Assembly (NCBI RefSeq): GCF_014529535.1
Contig: NW_023503313.1
Coordinates: forward strand, 983,376 to 1,047,375
Source of the DNA: Bradysia coprophila
Lineage: Eukaryota; Arthropoda; Insecta; Diptera; Sciaridae
DNA length: 64,000 nt
Direction: 5' to 3'
Position 1 is the first letter of the stretch. Each line of letters starts with the position of its first letter. A program made the position numbers and the translations under genes. Positions 1 through 11,034 of this stretch are shown here, piece by piece. Under the pieces are notes generated by a model, which had not been told where the DNA came from, made no database searches, and saw only the letters and a program-made list of their open reading frames with translations.

Positions 1-73
1 GGAGAGATTCTACGCTTTATACAGAGACTTTGTCCTTTCAAATGTGTATAGATACGAGATGATTTCGTTTCAG

Positions 74-3000
74 GTTGTGCTTGTGCAGTATGCGTTTTTA
101 TGCTATGGACTCGCCACCTCGCTATCGTTTACATGTACATCTTTTCCGTTGGATTAATTTTCCTATCATATTGGAGCAATATTTCAGCGATCAATCTGAT
201 CACCGATGGACCCAGTTTATTAGAAGACATTTTGTCATTGAATATGACCAGCATTCTCGATCCGGGCGGAGTAGCCGTCTCAATATTGCCACATTTTCTC
301 GCTCAGTGGTTGATTGGACTGATCTTTGCGTACATCCATCTGGGACCGAGAAATGACATTGTTCAGAAATTGATTCCGTACAATTTCTTGATGCCGCTAC
401 TATTGGCTATGTTACCGTTGCCTCATCAATTGCTGAAACATTCACCAGCCTTTGCAGCTATATTACCTCTTGTGCTATCGAAAATTGCCATGTGGAGTTC
501 ATCGTTTGATGTTGCCAAGACTCTATTCAACGGTTACCAGCATGCCCGGAATTTCGCCACGAATTTCGGTCTATCGGCGCTAGTTGAAAACGAATGGCAA
601 CGACTGAATGTGCCGTGTGTCCTGCGAGCTTTTTGGATATTACGGTAACCAATTTTCACCTTCCCAGTTCAATGTTTCGTTCCACTGCAATGAGTATTCT
701 GTTACAGTATTATTGAACAGCTGTTCTCAACGATTGTTTTCTCCAAAGAGGTTCTTCCGTGGCTAACGGCAGCACAAAGTCTATTAGTGGGCGGCTGTGA
801 AACCCTAACCGCTGTGCTCGGTATGACCAGCATTGTGTCGGTTATTTGTCACTACATCGGGAAACTATTTCAACTTTTCCTACTATCGGAAGACTATGAC
901 GAAGACAAATCGATTGGTACGGTTTCGGCGATCCTCTTCTACATTCTGGCCCTACAAACTGGCCTGACATCGCTGACACCAGAAAAACGATTTGTTCGAT
1001 TGTGCCGCAATTTCTGTCTGTTGATAACGGCCTTGCTACATTTTTTCCACAATATCGTTGCACCGATTTTGATGTCACTAAGCGCAGCCAGAAATCCATC
1101 CAAGTAATTCGTTTAGCCTGTAGCCAGTGCATTCATCATTGGATTTCAATTTTACTCTCAATTTACTATAGAAAACGGCATGCAAGAGCATTGCTTGTGT
1201 GCCTGTTCCTGCTGGTGGCACCGATCGCTTTGCTGACAGTGCTTTGGACGAAACATTCACCATCAACATGGTTACTGGCAGTGACTGCCTTCTCAGTCGA
1301 AGTTATAGTTAAGGTAAGGAAAATTGTTTTGTTTTTTCTAGATTCAAATAAACCGAATGTCACGATCACGGTACATTATCATGATGTTACACAAAGGCAA
1401 AGATACAGAGAAAAAAAATATTTTTTTTCTCTTATAATTATGACATTGCAGATTGTGTGTTTTTGTTTATTTGTCTTTTTGTGTCACGTCAATTGTTGTT
1501 TTTTTATCATTAAAAACTGATAAAGTCTCAGCTTAATCGAATGCATAAATCGATTTGTATGTTAAGGTCAGGACAGGCTAGCAGCTCATAATGGGCGATA
1601 AATTCAGAAAACGTCCTGTCTAACATTTGAATTTGTACAAGATTTACCAGTCCACTTACCACTCGATCTAATCATAAAATATCTAAATATCGTGAGTGTA
1701 CTGAAAGGTCGGAACTAACTTTAACTTAGACTACACTCGTGGCGGAGATTATAGTGCGTGGTCAAGTAAATTCGAATTTAATTTTGTGAAGTTGACAGAA
1801 AGCAATCCAGTTCCTTGTAGGCGCACCAAATGCTCTTTTAAATGTCTATCCGGACCTGTGTGTGAATTAATTTCGAGATAAGTTTACATTAAAAATGCAT
1901 CGATAAATCTGAGCGATAAGGTCTGCACACACACTCAACTTCTTTTGTTCGGTTTGATGAATTTATTGATAAGCTTTGTCATTAACTGTTTTGAAATCAA
2001 CAAATTCAATTCTAAAGTCTATCAAAAAAATGCCCTTCAAATGCTGAACAGATCCATAACAGTAGTCATTGTTATACATTATACTTGAATATTGACCAGT
2101 AGCATTGAACTAGTAAAAGAATGCAGGTTTTCTTTTCTGTTAATTTTTAATGGTATCAAAAATAAAATTTCATTAGAAATCTCAAGGGTAACTTCAACAT
2201 TAATCGATATACTGTGCAACTTTATACCTATTTTGACTCATTAATGTTATACCATGGGTATACACTGACATCACTTTGTGTTTGCATTTTATTGGCTGAG
2301 TTTACACACCTGTATCGAATCCACACAACACATGCATGTTGTTACGTACTTACACTGTCATTATATTCGCACGTCTTCACGCTTTCTTTTGTTACGAAAC
2401 GAAAAAAAAAATCGTTCGTTGTGTTGGCTCCGTTAACCAATATAGTGATTCGCAAACGTAATAACCGAAATGTTGTATAATGTTCTTCGATACTCGTTCC
2501 GGTTATTTCGTCCCAACTTTTGTCACTTTTATAGAAATCGTTTTTTAATTTTCTGTTCTAACAGTCTTCGTCAATACTTCGGCATCGTTAGTATAAAATT
2601 CATCATTTTTATACATTTTAAAGTGTCATACTGGGCCCTTTAATTTTTAATGACGCCGTACAGAAATAAAATCGATTAGGTTTAATGAACTTGGATGGTC
2701 TGTTAATTCGATCAGGGAATTCTCTCACAAAAATGAAATTTTATTTCGAAAACGATTATTTTTAGGTCTGTTAGTACGCCCATTATTACGCTCATTGATC
2801 GAAATCTGAAAATTACTTGTATCATGGATAGCTGATGGTATCTCATATATCTACTGAATATAGCTACCGAAATGTTATCAGTATGTCGTCTTACATAAAA
2901 TTAATTGGCACGGCGCATCAAACAAACTCTTATCTTGTGCGACTTTTTCCATATAATTCGAAGTTTATATTTTCCTCTTCTAAAATGACATTTTAATTTG

Positions 3001-6000
3001 CTGGTACGTGCGTTGCGACGCATTTCATCCATTAGAAGGTACAGCCAGAAATGTTATGTAACACGTTGCTGTGTACCTAAAAATGTTATGTAATCGAACA
3101 GTTCCCTTTGAAATGATTTTTTCTCATTTCATGATGTGATATTGCAGGTACTTGTGAGTATTGCCACGTATACGCTGTTCTTGTTGGACGCTCGCCGTCA
3201 AACGTTCTGGGAGAAGCTTGACGATTACGTTTATTATATCAGAGCATTTGGTAATTCGGTTGAATTCTGCTTCGGTATATTCCTATTTTTCAATGGTGCT
3301 TGGATATTGGTGTTTGAGTCAGGTAAGATATCGACAATTTTGTTTGTTTATTTTTTTCATTTTTCTTCCCTTTCATTGTACTAACACAGCACGATGTAGC
3401 AAGCATACTTACTAACACATCGTCTAATATCACATTGGCTCGAACTGCAAGAGAAAAGTGTCTCAGAGATTTCAAACACATTTTTAGCGCAATGCAAAGT
3501 ACTAGGGGTCTAAGAGGCTAGATTTAGATTTATTCGGAGGCTTATACATCAAACAATTACATTTTTTTAAATAGAATTTCCTTCTAAACAAAAGTACCGT
3601 TGGGCAAAACTTTATCTAGCTAGTCAGAAAGAACGAAATCAAGCAATAATACAAAACACTCAGGCCATCTTTGTTGGGTCCATTGTGCTATACCTCCGTT
3701 CCACGGTCATCCATCCTTTTCGGTCTCCATCAGCCATTTGCTACTTATAATAAGAGACATCAAATCTGGCATTTCCTTTTTAATTCGCTCTTCAGGTGTT
3801 AGGTAATCTTTAAAACCTCGCCCTAGGGTTAGCACAAATTTGGTGGTCGTCGTATTACAGCCCTCAAAAAATTCTTTAGCCTGCCTACAAGTGTTTAAAT
3901 CATTCCATCTCTTCCGATGGTTTTTTCCATCTCATTTCTCAATAGGGACTTCATCAGACCTGTATTTGCATCAATATGCATGGCCATTCGGCTTTTTCGT
4001 TGCCCAATATTCCCGAGTGACCTGACACATCAGAGTAACGTCATTGTTACTAGATAAGGTTTCCAGTGTTTCGAAACTCTAAAGCAATACCCCCCACGAG
4101 ACTTTGAATGAGGAAAGCGACTAAGAGGCTAGATGGGCTAGATAAAAAAAATTAAATTCTGACTTTGGAATAATATTGATTTGACACTAATTAGGGATAG
4201 GCAGGTCCAAACCAAATCGCCTAACCATTTGCTCGGTGGTCTGGTGAGAGGAAAGTTTTTGGAATTCAACTAGATCACGAGCCTTTGTGGTGTAGTTTTA
4301 TGTAGTTCACCTACAGATCCTGTAAATTGTAAGCAATTTTCTAAGTTTCTTTTTAGATAGTAAATGAATCCGGTAAAGTAATAAGAACAAACTGCATTTT
4401 ACGGAATTTTCACAGCTCGGGAAAAATAGCCACTAAAGACTTATTTCACAAAGTTAGAAAGTTATAGGATTCTTCGAGTATTGAAAGCTTCTACGACAAC
4501 AAATGGTCTTGTTCAGGAAAAGCGTTTCAATTTTCGAGTTTCCACAAAGTATGGTTTGTACTTGCCACGTGTTGCTAGTATACGCACCTTATGTTTGATT
4601 GTATAAATTTAAATATATTCATAAAAGGGTTCGCAATCGCAAGGGGGCTATCTTCGCAGCAATCTTGTTCTCAACTGGTTTTTAAATGTTCGAAGTAATT
4701 AGGAAATAATATCTCGTAGATACTTACCTTTACCGGTGAAGCCACTTCACAGCAGGGAAACATCCACTTAAAACAATTTCATCATCTTCATCCATTCACA
4801 CATCGTTGTCACATTTCACGCTTATTAATTTTAAGTTTTTATTTTTCGGTTTTTCACTTTCTTTGTAGAGTACTTTAGTTTCAAAGCGAACCTGTATTTT
4901 TTTGATTTAGGCGGTGCAATTAGAGCCTTAATGATGGGCATTCATGCCTATTTCAATATATGGTGTGAAGCCCGTGCTGGGTGGGCCGTGTTTATGAAAC
5001 GGAGAACGGCTGTTCATAAGATATCATCGTTGCCGGAGGCTAACGAGCATCAACTTCGGACGTTGGATGATGTTTGTGCGATTTGTTATCAAGTAAATGA
5101 CTAAACAGCGCGGATTGGCCAGTTCGTCCATTTTTTTTTCATTGAAAATATTCTTTTCAGGAAATGACATCCGCCAAAATAACGCGATGCAGACACTATT
5201 TCCACGGTGTTTGTCTGAGAAAATGGCTGTATGTGCAAGATCGGTGTCCGTTGTGTCATGAAATAATCATGCATCAGGAGCCAGTACCAAATGAGAAGGT
5301 TTATGAGGCGGAACAAAATGAGAATAGTGCGGCTAGTCGAAACATCCCATTGCAGAATGCAGCTGAGGTAAGAGTTTATCATTTTGACAGAATAGCAGCT
5401 AGGACTTCATGCGTGAAATATGCGGAAGGAGGCAGATAATACTTCACAATAACTGCACAGAAGTCGTGACTACTATTCGTAAAATAATGACTTTTTGGAC
5501 ATGGTTTGTGATCCTTGGGATTTCTTCCGAATATTTGAAAGAAGGAAGAAATATGGAAAAATAGTTGCAGCATAGCTAACAGTCTCTTTCGAGGTCTCTG
5601 ACTAGGACTCCGAAGAAGTACTAGGACTCCGAAGAAGTGTTAGGACTCCGAAGAAGTGCTAGGACTCCGAAGATGTGCTAGGACTCCGAAGAAGTGCTAG
5701 GACTCCGAAGAAGTGCTAGGACTCCGAAGAAGTGCTAAGACTCCGAAGAACTGCTAGGACTCCGAAGAAGTGCTAGGACTCCGAAGAAGTGCTAGGACTC
5801 CGAAGAAGTGCTAGGACTACGAAAAAGAGCTGGGCCTCCGAAGAAGTTATAAGTTTCTGTATCACTCAAAAATCCATCCACTTCCGAATGGACTTTTTTG
5901 CTCTTTTCAACTGGAATGAGTAATTTTCCTAGATCAGCTTATTCCTAGATCAGCTTATTCCTAGTTAAAGCTAAAAAATTCTTAATTTGTCAGTCAAAAT

Positions 6001-6517
6001 GTTTTGAGATAATCTTTCGTTGCGCCCGAAACCGGAAACTGTGACAAGGGGAGATGTCCTTTAGAGTGGCTATTGTTGTGTGAAATTGACCTTATATTTA
6101 TAGACTCTTCGAGCAAAACTGACCCTACAAATAATACCAAAGATGCAGTCAAAACACGACCGACCGCAGTAAATCCTCTATTCGGTTATTTTCTACTAAA
6201 ATTTAAATTTGTGAGCTCGTAACGGCCGCTAACGAAAGTCAGATAAACTTAGAGAATCCTTCAAGAAAAAAAACATTCAAATTCGTAACATAAACGCAAC
6301 AGGTGCTCTGTGTAGTAAAACTACTAAATTTTGCAGTTTGCACTGCCAACTTTGCACCGGTTTTAATTGAAAGAATATCAAAACGAGATTTTTTTTTTGC
6401 TTTCAGAATGTTGCCGATATTCTCACACAAGCGCCAAGCAATGCTCAATTCAGATTAGGTACACAAGCGTCAGTAATGCATAATACAGAAAATGACAACA
6501 CCGACGATGTAGAATGA
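74..6517 (+). CDS. Trc8: TRC8/RNF139-like multi-pass membrane RING-H2 E3 ubiquitin ligase (5' end outside window)
   Basis: Seven in-frame exons: 74-644, 708-1103, 1172-1313, 3148-3322, 4911-5092, 5161-5367 and 6407-6517 (TGA). All have GT-AG borders and phases that close, giving about 594 codons in the window. Bases 1-73 look like intron ending in TTTCAG. The first exons encode long hydrophobic segments (for example around MLWTRHLAIVYMYIFSVGLI) typical of the multi-pass N-terminal domain. The exon 5/6 junction builds a RING-H2 finger: CAIC, then CRHYFHGVC, then CPLC, i.e. Cys3-His2-Cys3. The tail after the RING is acidic and polar, ending DNTDDVE. Family knowledge: TRC8/RNF139 and its relative RNF145 sit in the ER membrane and ubiquitinate substrates linked to sterol regulation and ER quality control. 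The alternative is an RNF145-type paralogue; the class assignment is firm. AATAAA signals follow at 6568. Confidence 0.9.
1314..3147 (+). other. Large Trc8 intron
   Basis: Intron between the exons ending 1313 (donor GTAAGG) and starting 3148 (acceptor TTGCAG). AT-rich with short homopolymer runs. The short reading frames in it lack recognisable motifs or exon borders. I see no nested gene. Confidence 0.7.
3323..4910 (+). other. Large Trc8 intron
   Basis: Intron between donor GTAAGA at 3323 and acceptor GATTTAG ending 4910. It splits a Ser codon/Gly codon boundary (phase 1), and joining restores VFESGGAIRA. No gene or clear repeat is seen inside. Confidence 0.7.
5601..5847. repeat. 19-bp minisatellite, 13 units, in a Trc8 intron
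   Basis: The 247-base block is 13 head-to-tail copies of a 19-base unit with consensus gctaggactccgaagaagt. Most units are identical; units 1-4 and 8 carry single changes and the last two (from about 5810) are the most diverged. It lies in the intron between the RING exon (ends 5367) and the last coding exon (starts 6407). The unit length is not a multiple of three and the units are directly abutting, so it is neither coding nor a CRISPR array. Probably polymorphic in copy number. Confidence 0.95.
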
Positions 6518-7521
6518 ACCAAATCGTTCAGTAAATCAATTTTAAGGATTCGTTTTTCTATTTAATTAATAAATAAATTATTTACAGCTTTCAATACATT
6601 ACGAAGTTTTTCATTAGCCAAAGTGATGATGATTTGTGATAAATATTAACGCAATGGACAATAGGTAGAAATTATTTGTTTTTGTTTTGATTTGTTGTTG
6701 TTGTTGTTGTTTTTTAGTCTATTTTCTCTAATTCAATATAATAGACACGCTAAGAAAGTGTATAGTTTCACTAAGTTATCAATCGTGGAAAACTGTTGTC
6801 GTCGACGACATGATAGACGTTCTTCGGATTCAACTAAAGTTCGTAAAAGGTCGGCTTTACCGAAACCGACTTAAAAATGTCTGAGCCTGATACGACTTAA
6901 CACCAGAATGAAGTAATCAGATCGAGCCTTACTTAAAATCTCGCAGCCTGAAATCGGACCAGGAATTGAAACCAAGTTAAAATTAGTTCAGGTCGTATTC
7001 TTAAGGCTGATGATAATCGCACGCGAAATCGAGCGCTCATGAAAAATACGAATATGATTTTCGCGCGGCGCGGCCAGTACTCGAAAGACTGATAGATCAA
7101 CAAACGGCAATGTAATGTGTCTTCATTTATACACAGACAAGTGTCGAAATAGTAATTTATGCAAAAAGTTGCGAAAAGAGGTTTCGCAACGTGTTACATA
7201 CAAGGTTGTTTGCAACCAGCTGCGAAAAGTGAACTTTTGAAATGAAAAACAGAGAGCTACGTTCCACATACATTTAACCAATGGTAAGATTGCTTGAGGA
7301 AATAAGCTAATTGAAATTTATATTGTGGTTGATAAAATGTTCGGAAAATTACGTGATGGTTAGAGATGTTGCTTCATGAGAAATTGGTTTTAGTGTCATG
7401 GGTTCAAAATTTGGTCAGAACAGAATTATTATTTACGATTAATGGCTCAAAAGGAGTGATAAAAAGTTTACGTCGTGTATATAGGGCACAATACACACAC
7501 ACCGTATGCGATAAAATAATA
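6518..7521. other. Trc8 3' flank
   Basis: Contains the Trc8 3' UTR with overlapping AATAAA hexamers at 6568-6577 and a TTG-rich run near 6692-6713. No further gene is supported. Confidence 0.6.
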
Positions 7522-7618
7522 TATGCACCTACTGCAATACACTCTCATTACACTTCTGTACATAACACGAACGAGCGTAGCGAACGTGTAATGCTCGTTA
7601 TATTGCAGCAGGTACATA
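7522..7618. mobile_element. Fold-back MITE-like element with TATGCACCT termini (copy 1)
   Basis: Ends are tatgcacctactgcaata on the left and the imperfect inverse tattgcagcaggtacata on the right, enclosing about 60 bases with no coding potential. The same termini occur at 8371-8483, so the two form a family. The left flank ends in AT repeats and the right flank continues attatt, which hides any short target duplication. Confidence 0.55.
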
Positions 7619-8007
7619 ATTATTAATATTTCAGCAGCATTTTGCAATAAACATGTTTAGAGACATTTTTTAAATGATAGAAACTTGGTTATTACAAAAC
7701 GGTGTCAAACATTTTTTGACCACGAAATTATGGATTTCTATATGAAAAGAAGAAGTATATGTCAACTTGTTCATTTTTTCCCTTTGAACTGTGACGCTTA
7801 TTATACATGGTATAGTAATACAGTAAAGGAATTCCTGAAAACATATTAATTTGATTAATATTGATTAAAGTAATAATGATAATAATAGTGCTCTATCCTC
7901 TGATGGGAGCAGAACCCTAATTTATTTAATGTTGAAGAAAAATTATAAGAAAAAATAATCGAAATATCTCTCATGACATTTGGGCAAAGATCTGTAACCA
8001 ACACGAA

Positions 8008-8223
8008 CTAAATCACTTTTGGGTAGTTTGGTATAAACGAGGATGCACAATTGAGATTTGTATACGACTCTTCAATGCTGTTAATTTGCGGTTGATGAGT
8101 TGGCCGAGTGTGCTGATGCAACATTGTCAAAATTACGTTAACGAAAACGAATCCGGCAAACAGCACGATAACGAAGACTTCTACTAGCGTCAGTCGCCGG
8201 TAATTTGTGTATTCGTTGAAGAT
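8008..8223 (-). pseudogene. Possible orphan exon or gene remnant encoding one membrane segment
   Basis: A 71-residue minus-strand frame (stop TAG at 8008-8010) bounded upstream by an in-frame TAA at 8224-8226. It has no start at its head. It encodes a basic stretch followed by a strongly hydrophobic run of about 22 residues (LVEVFVIVLFAGFVFVNVIL) and a polar tail rich in His, Thr and Gln. Base composition is visibly less AT-rich than its surroundings, which favours a former or present exon. I do not recognise the family, no clean acceptor precedes it, and no partner exon was found. It may be a decayed membrane-protein gene. Confidence 0.25.
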
Positions 8224-8370
8224 TTAGGACATCAGCCAGACTTTGAAAAATTACCACTTTCTTCTGATCATATAAATGTTTTTATCTGTCTAGAACGATA
8301 ATCTCGAGCTTATCCCTCTAGGGAGTTTTTGTTTATCTCGATATATCTGTTCTCGACAGATAAAATATGT

Positions 8371-8483
8371 TATGCACCTATTGCCAGACTGTTATTTTGA
8401 CGTGTAGGCATTATGGCCCACGCCTTCGGCTAGGGCAATAATGTCCTACACGACAAAATATCAATCTTGGCAACAGGTGCATA
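8371..8483. mobile_element. Fold-back MITE-like element with TATGCACCT termini (copy 2)
   Basis: A nearly complete hairpin. The left arm tatgcacctattgccag... is matched by the right arm ...ggcaacaggtgcata, and the arms stay complementary inward through gtgtaggcattat/ataatgtcctacac to a short loop near 8420-8435. It has no coding capacity. It shares its ends with the element at 7522-7618. Confidence 0.65.
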
Positions 8484-10455
8484 ATATATATTAATGAAAG
8501 GGCGGCACAGATTCACTATTTGATGCACAAACAACTTTTTTTTAAAACTATAACTACATGTGTCGGCTATGATTGTTGTTACGTATCAGTCAAAAACACT
8601 CAGAGTAAAAGTGACGCAAGTCCCTGGGCATGCTTCCAAAACAACTGATATCGCTGTAGGTGACGCATTCTGCGCTTGTACGCAAAAATTGTCAAAGCAA
8701 AAATTAAGCCAAAAAAATCTAGAAGAAAAAGTTTACCAAAAAAATTTTGCGTGTCACCCTCCGTCACCCATATTATTATCAATAAGACTCATGTTGACAC
8801 GTAATCCTATTCGAAAAACAATCACAAAAACGACAACAACAAACACGATTTCCAATCAAAATAATGTTTACCATTCCGGTTTTTGAGCGCATATTCGATC
8901 TACTTTTTTTATTCACTTTTAATCACAAATTTGATGGTTGATCGTTCTGGTGGTTTTTCTCCTTTTTTCTCTCAATCGAACTGTCACATACAGTGTTGCT
9001 AGCTTTCAGTCTTGGCTTCCAGATTTTTGGAAGAAGATTTTATAATTCTGCCTTTTTAACGCAAAATAAATGTTACTTAACAACGACTACTAAAGTCTCA
9101 ACAATAATTTTTAACTGACTCAATGTAAGCAACATAAAACCCCACCCTTATTTTGTTAGTAAACATATTTATTGAATAGTAACGAGTCAGAATACAATGT
9201 GACCTAAATATCAGCATATTTCTATTCACTTTTGAGCCCTTTTTGTACTCGGGAGAAATTCACCTCAGATTTGTGCAATAATTTTTTGCATTCGAGTTTT
9301 AAAATAAGAGTGCATTATGGCCTCCGTGATTAAGATCTTCCGTTCACAACAGATACGTAAAGAACTTTTCATGCGAAGGAGGCAAATTTCGAGAAAAAAT
9401 CTGCAATTTTGTCCCGTGGCATGGAAAAGGTCAATCAATTTTCTTGCGAACTCAAAGTAATATCTATTGGTAAAAGGGATGTCCCTTCAAAAAGAAATGT
9501 CACGAAATTCATTTATCCATTTGATGATAAACGTTTTCTAATGTGTTGTTGATTTGATAGAAACCAAGTAACAAGTGGGATATTGAATGTAGTTTCATTC
9601 GGAAGGGAAAGTCCATGTTACGAAAGAAGTTGACCTTTCTATTTTGAAGAAATTGACTAAGGATATGATGAACCTTAGCGCATTAATTTACATTTTTATA
9701 TGAAATTGTAAATTTTCTTTATTTTACTACTACGGTGTTAGGCCAGATCCAATTAAAAAAGTAACAATTTCAAACCTATCTCGAATTGGCACATTTTTGT
9801 TCTAGGTCGTAGTAGTGTCCTATAACGATGCTATAGCCGTAGTGTGCATCTCAGTCAGATTGCATCGTAGTCGAACAAAATTGGTATCAAAGTCTGTCTT
9901 CGAACATTCGCACCTTGTTAAGCTCTCAATCAAACTTTAATTTTTTTAACACGTTGCTGGTTATTGTGAGTTGTCAACTTTAGGCACGCCGGAAAGTGCT
10001 AAAAGATTCGAGGAATACCTCCAAATAAATTTGTAAAAATCAAAAATTTCACTTTTGATTATTATCCCCTACGTGTTAATCAGCCGTCATTTGACACTCA
10101 TGCCTTCTGTATTTTTACACCAACTTGGTCTCTCTAGTCCTTTCCATGTAAGGTCACTGAGATTTACAATCGATGTTAGGCCCCCCAATACAAGGCTGTA
10201 AAGGGACAAAAACGATGTCATCAGAACAAATATTCTACGTCATAAGTGGTGTAGCACATCAGGTTTCAAACGCCGTTATTTTGTGGTGGACATGTTTCTA
10301 AAGGAAACGTTTCTAACAAATTGCGAACTGTAACTAGATTATTATGGTTTTCGGAAGATATTTTTTTGGTTGATATTTTCATTGCTTGCGAAGAAAACAG
10401 GAAAGAATACAACCACAAAAGAAACACTTTAAATGTAATTCGCTGCTGAATAAGT
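8484..10455. other. Intergenic stretch, no firm gene
   Basis: AT-rich. The only item worth noting is a 47-codon plus-strand frame at 9317-9460 that is strongly basic, described in the findings. Nothing else is supported. Confidence 0.5.
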
Positions 10456-10888
10456 AATAGACCGTGTGCAGTATAAATAATTTATTTTTAATTGATGTAG
10501 ATTATTATTCTGTAGAACAAAAGTGTGAACTGAATATCTGAAAAATGCCTGATTGATCTTATATCTCACCACGACAGAGTAAAGTTAACCATTCGATATA
10601 TCAGTAGCAAGTAAAAGACTGATATATCGAATGGTTTATTTTACTCTGCCGTGATCTCACTTTAAAAGCTGTAATTTGAATGAAACTAAAAGGATATCCG
10701 AACCATTCTAATTCATTCTAATTAGATTCTCACTAAGATTCTAATAAGTGGGATGGCATCGGGATGGCAACAATATTTTTCAATAATTTGTATAAAAAAA
10801 TTAAATATTTTTTTTCAATGGTTTTCATGGTAAATCTTCTTTTTATTGAAATATGATTTTTTTTTCTTAAGATCGCACACGGTCTATT
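10456..10888. mobile_element. Candidate TIR element with a nested fold-back
   Basis: A 14-base motif aatagaccgtgtgc at 10456-10469 recurs as its exact inverse gcacacggtctatt at 10875-10888, delimiting about 433 bases with no coding frame. Inside it, 10566-10656 is a second hairpin with arms of about 36 bases. A target duplication is not obvious. Confidence 0.45.
10566..10656. repeat. Long hairpin (about 36-bp arms)
   Basis: The left arm contains agagtaaagttaaccattcg and atatatcag. The right arm ctgatatatcgaatggtt continues to tactctgccgtga. The arms are inverse with a few mismatches and a loop of about 15 bases near 10604-10619. It is fold-back transposon-like, nested within 10456-10888. Confidence 0.6.
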
Positions 10889-11034
10889 GGATAAATAAAT
10901 GAACAAAGAAAAAGAAAACTTCGAGCTGTAAATTATTCATTAAAAGAAACGATTTTATCTGTGCACAAAAACAACATTTTGATTTTAAGATTTATAAAAG
11001 AGAAACAAATTAAATTTACTATTAAAATTGTGAC

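Noticed and set aside
5601-5847. CRISPR-like regular repeats
   Set aside because: Units abut directly with no spacers and lie in a eukaryotic intron; it is a minisatellite.
7340-7415. tRNA-like or SINE-like patch (tggttagag followed by gggttcaaaatt)
   Set aside because: Loosely resembles A and B boxes, but no cloverleaf can be drawn by eye and the acceptor stem does not pair.
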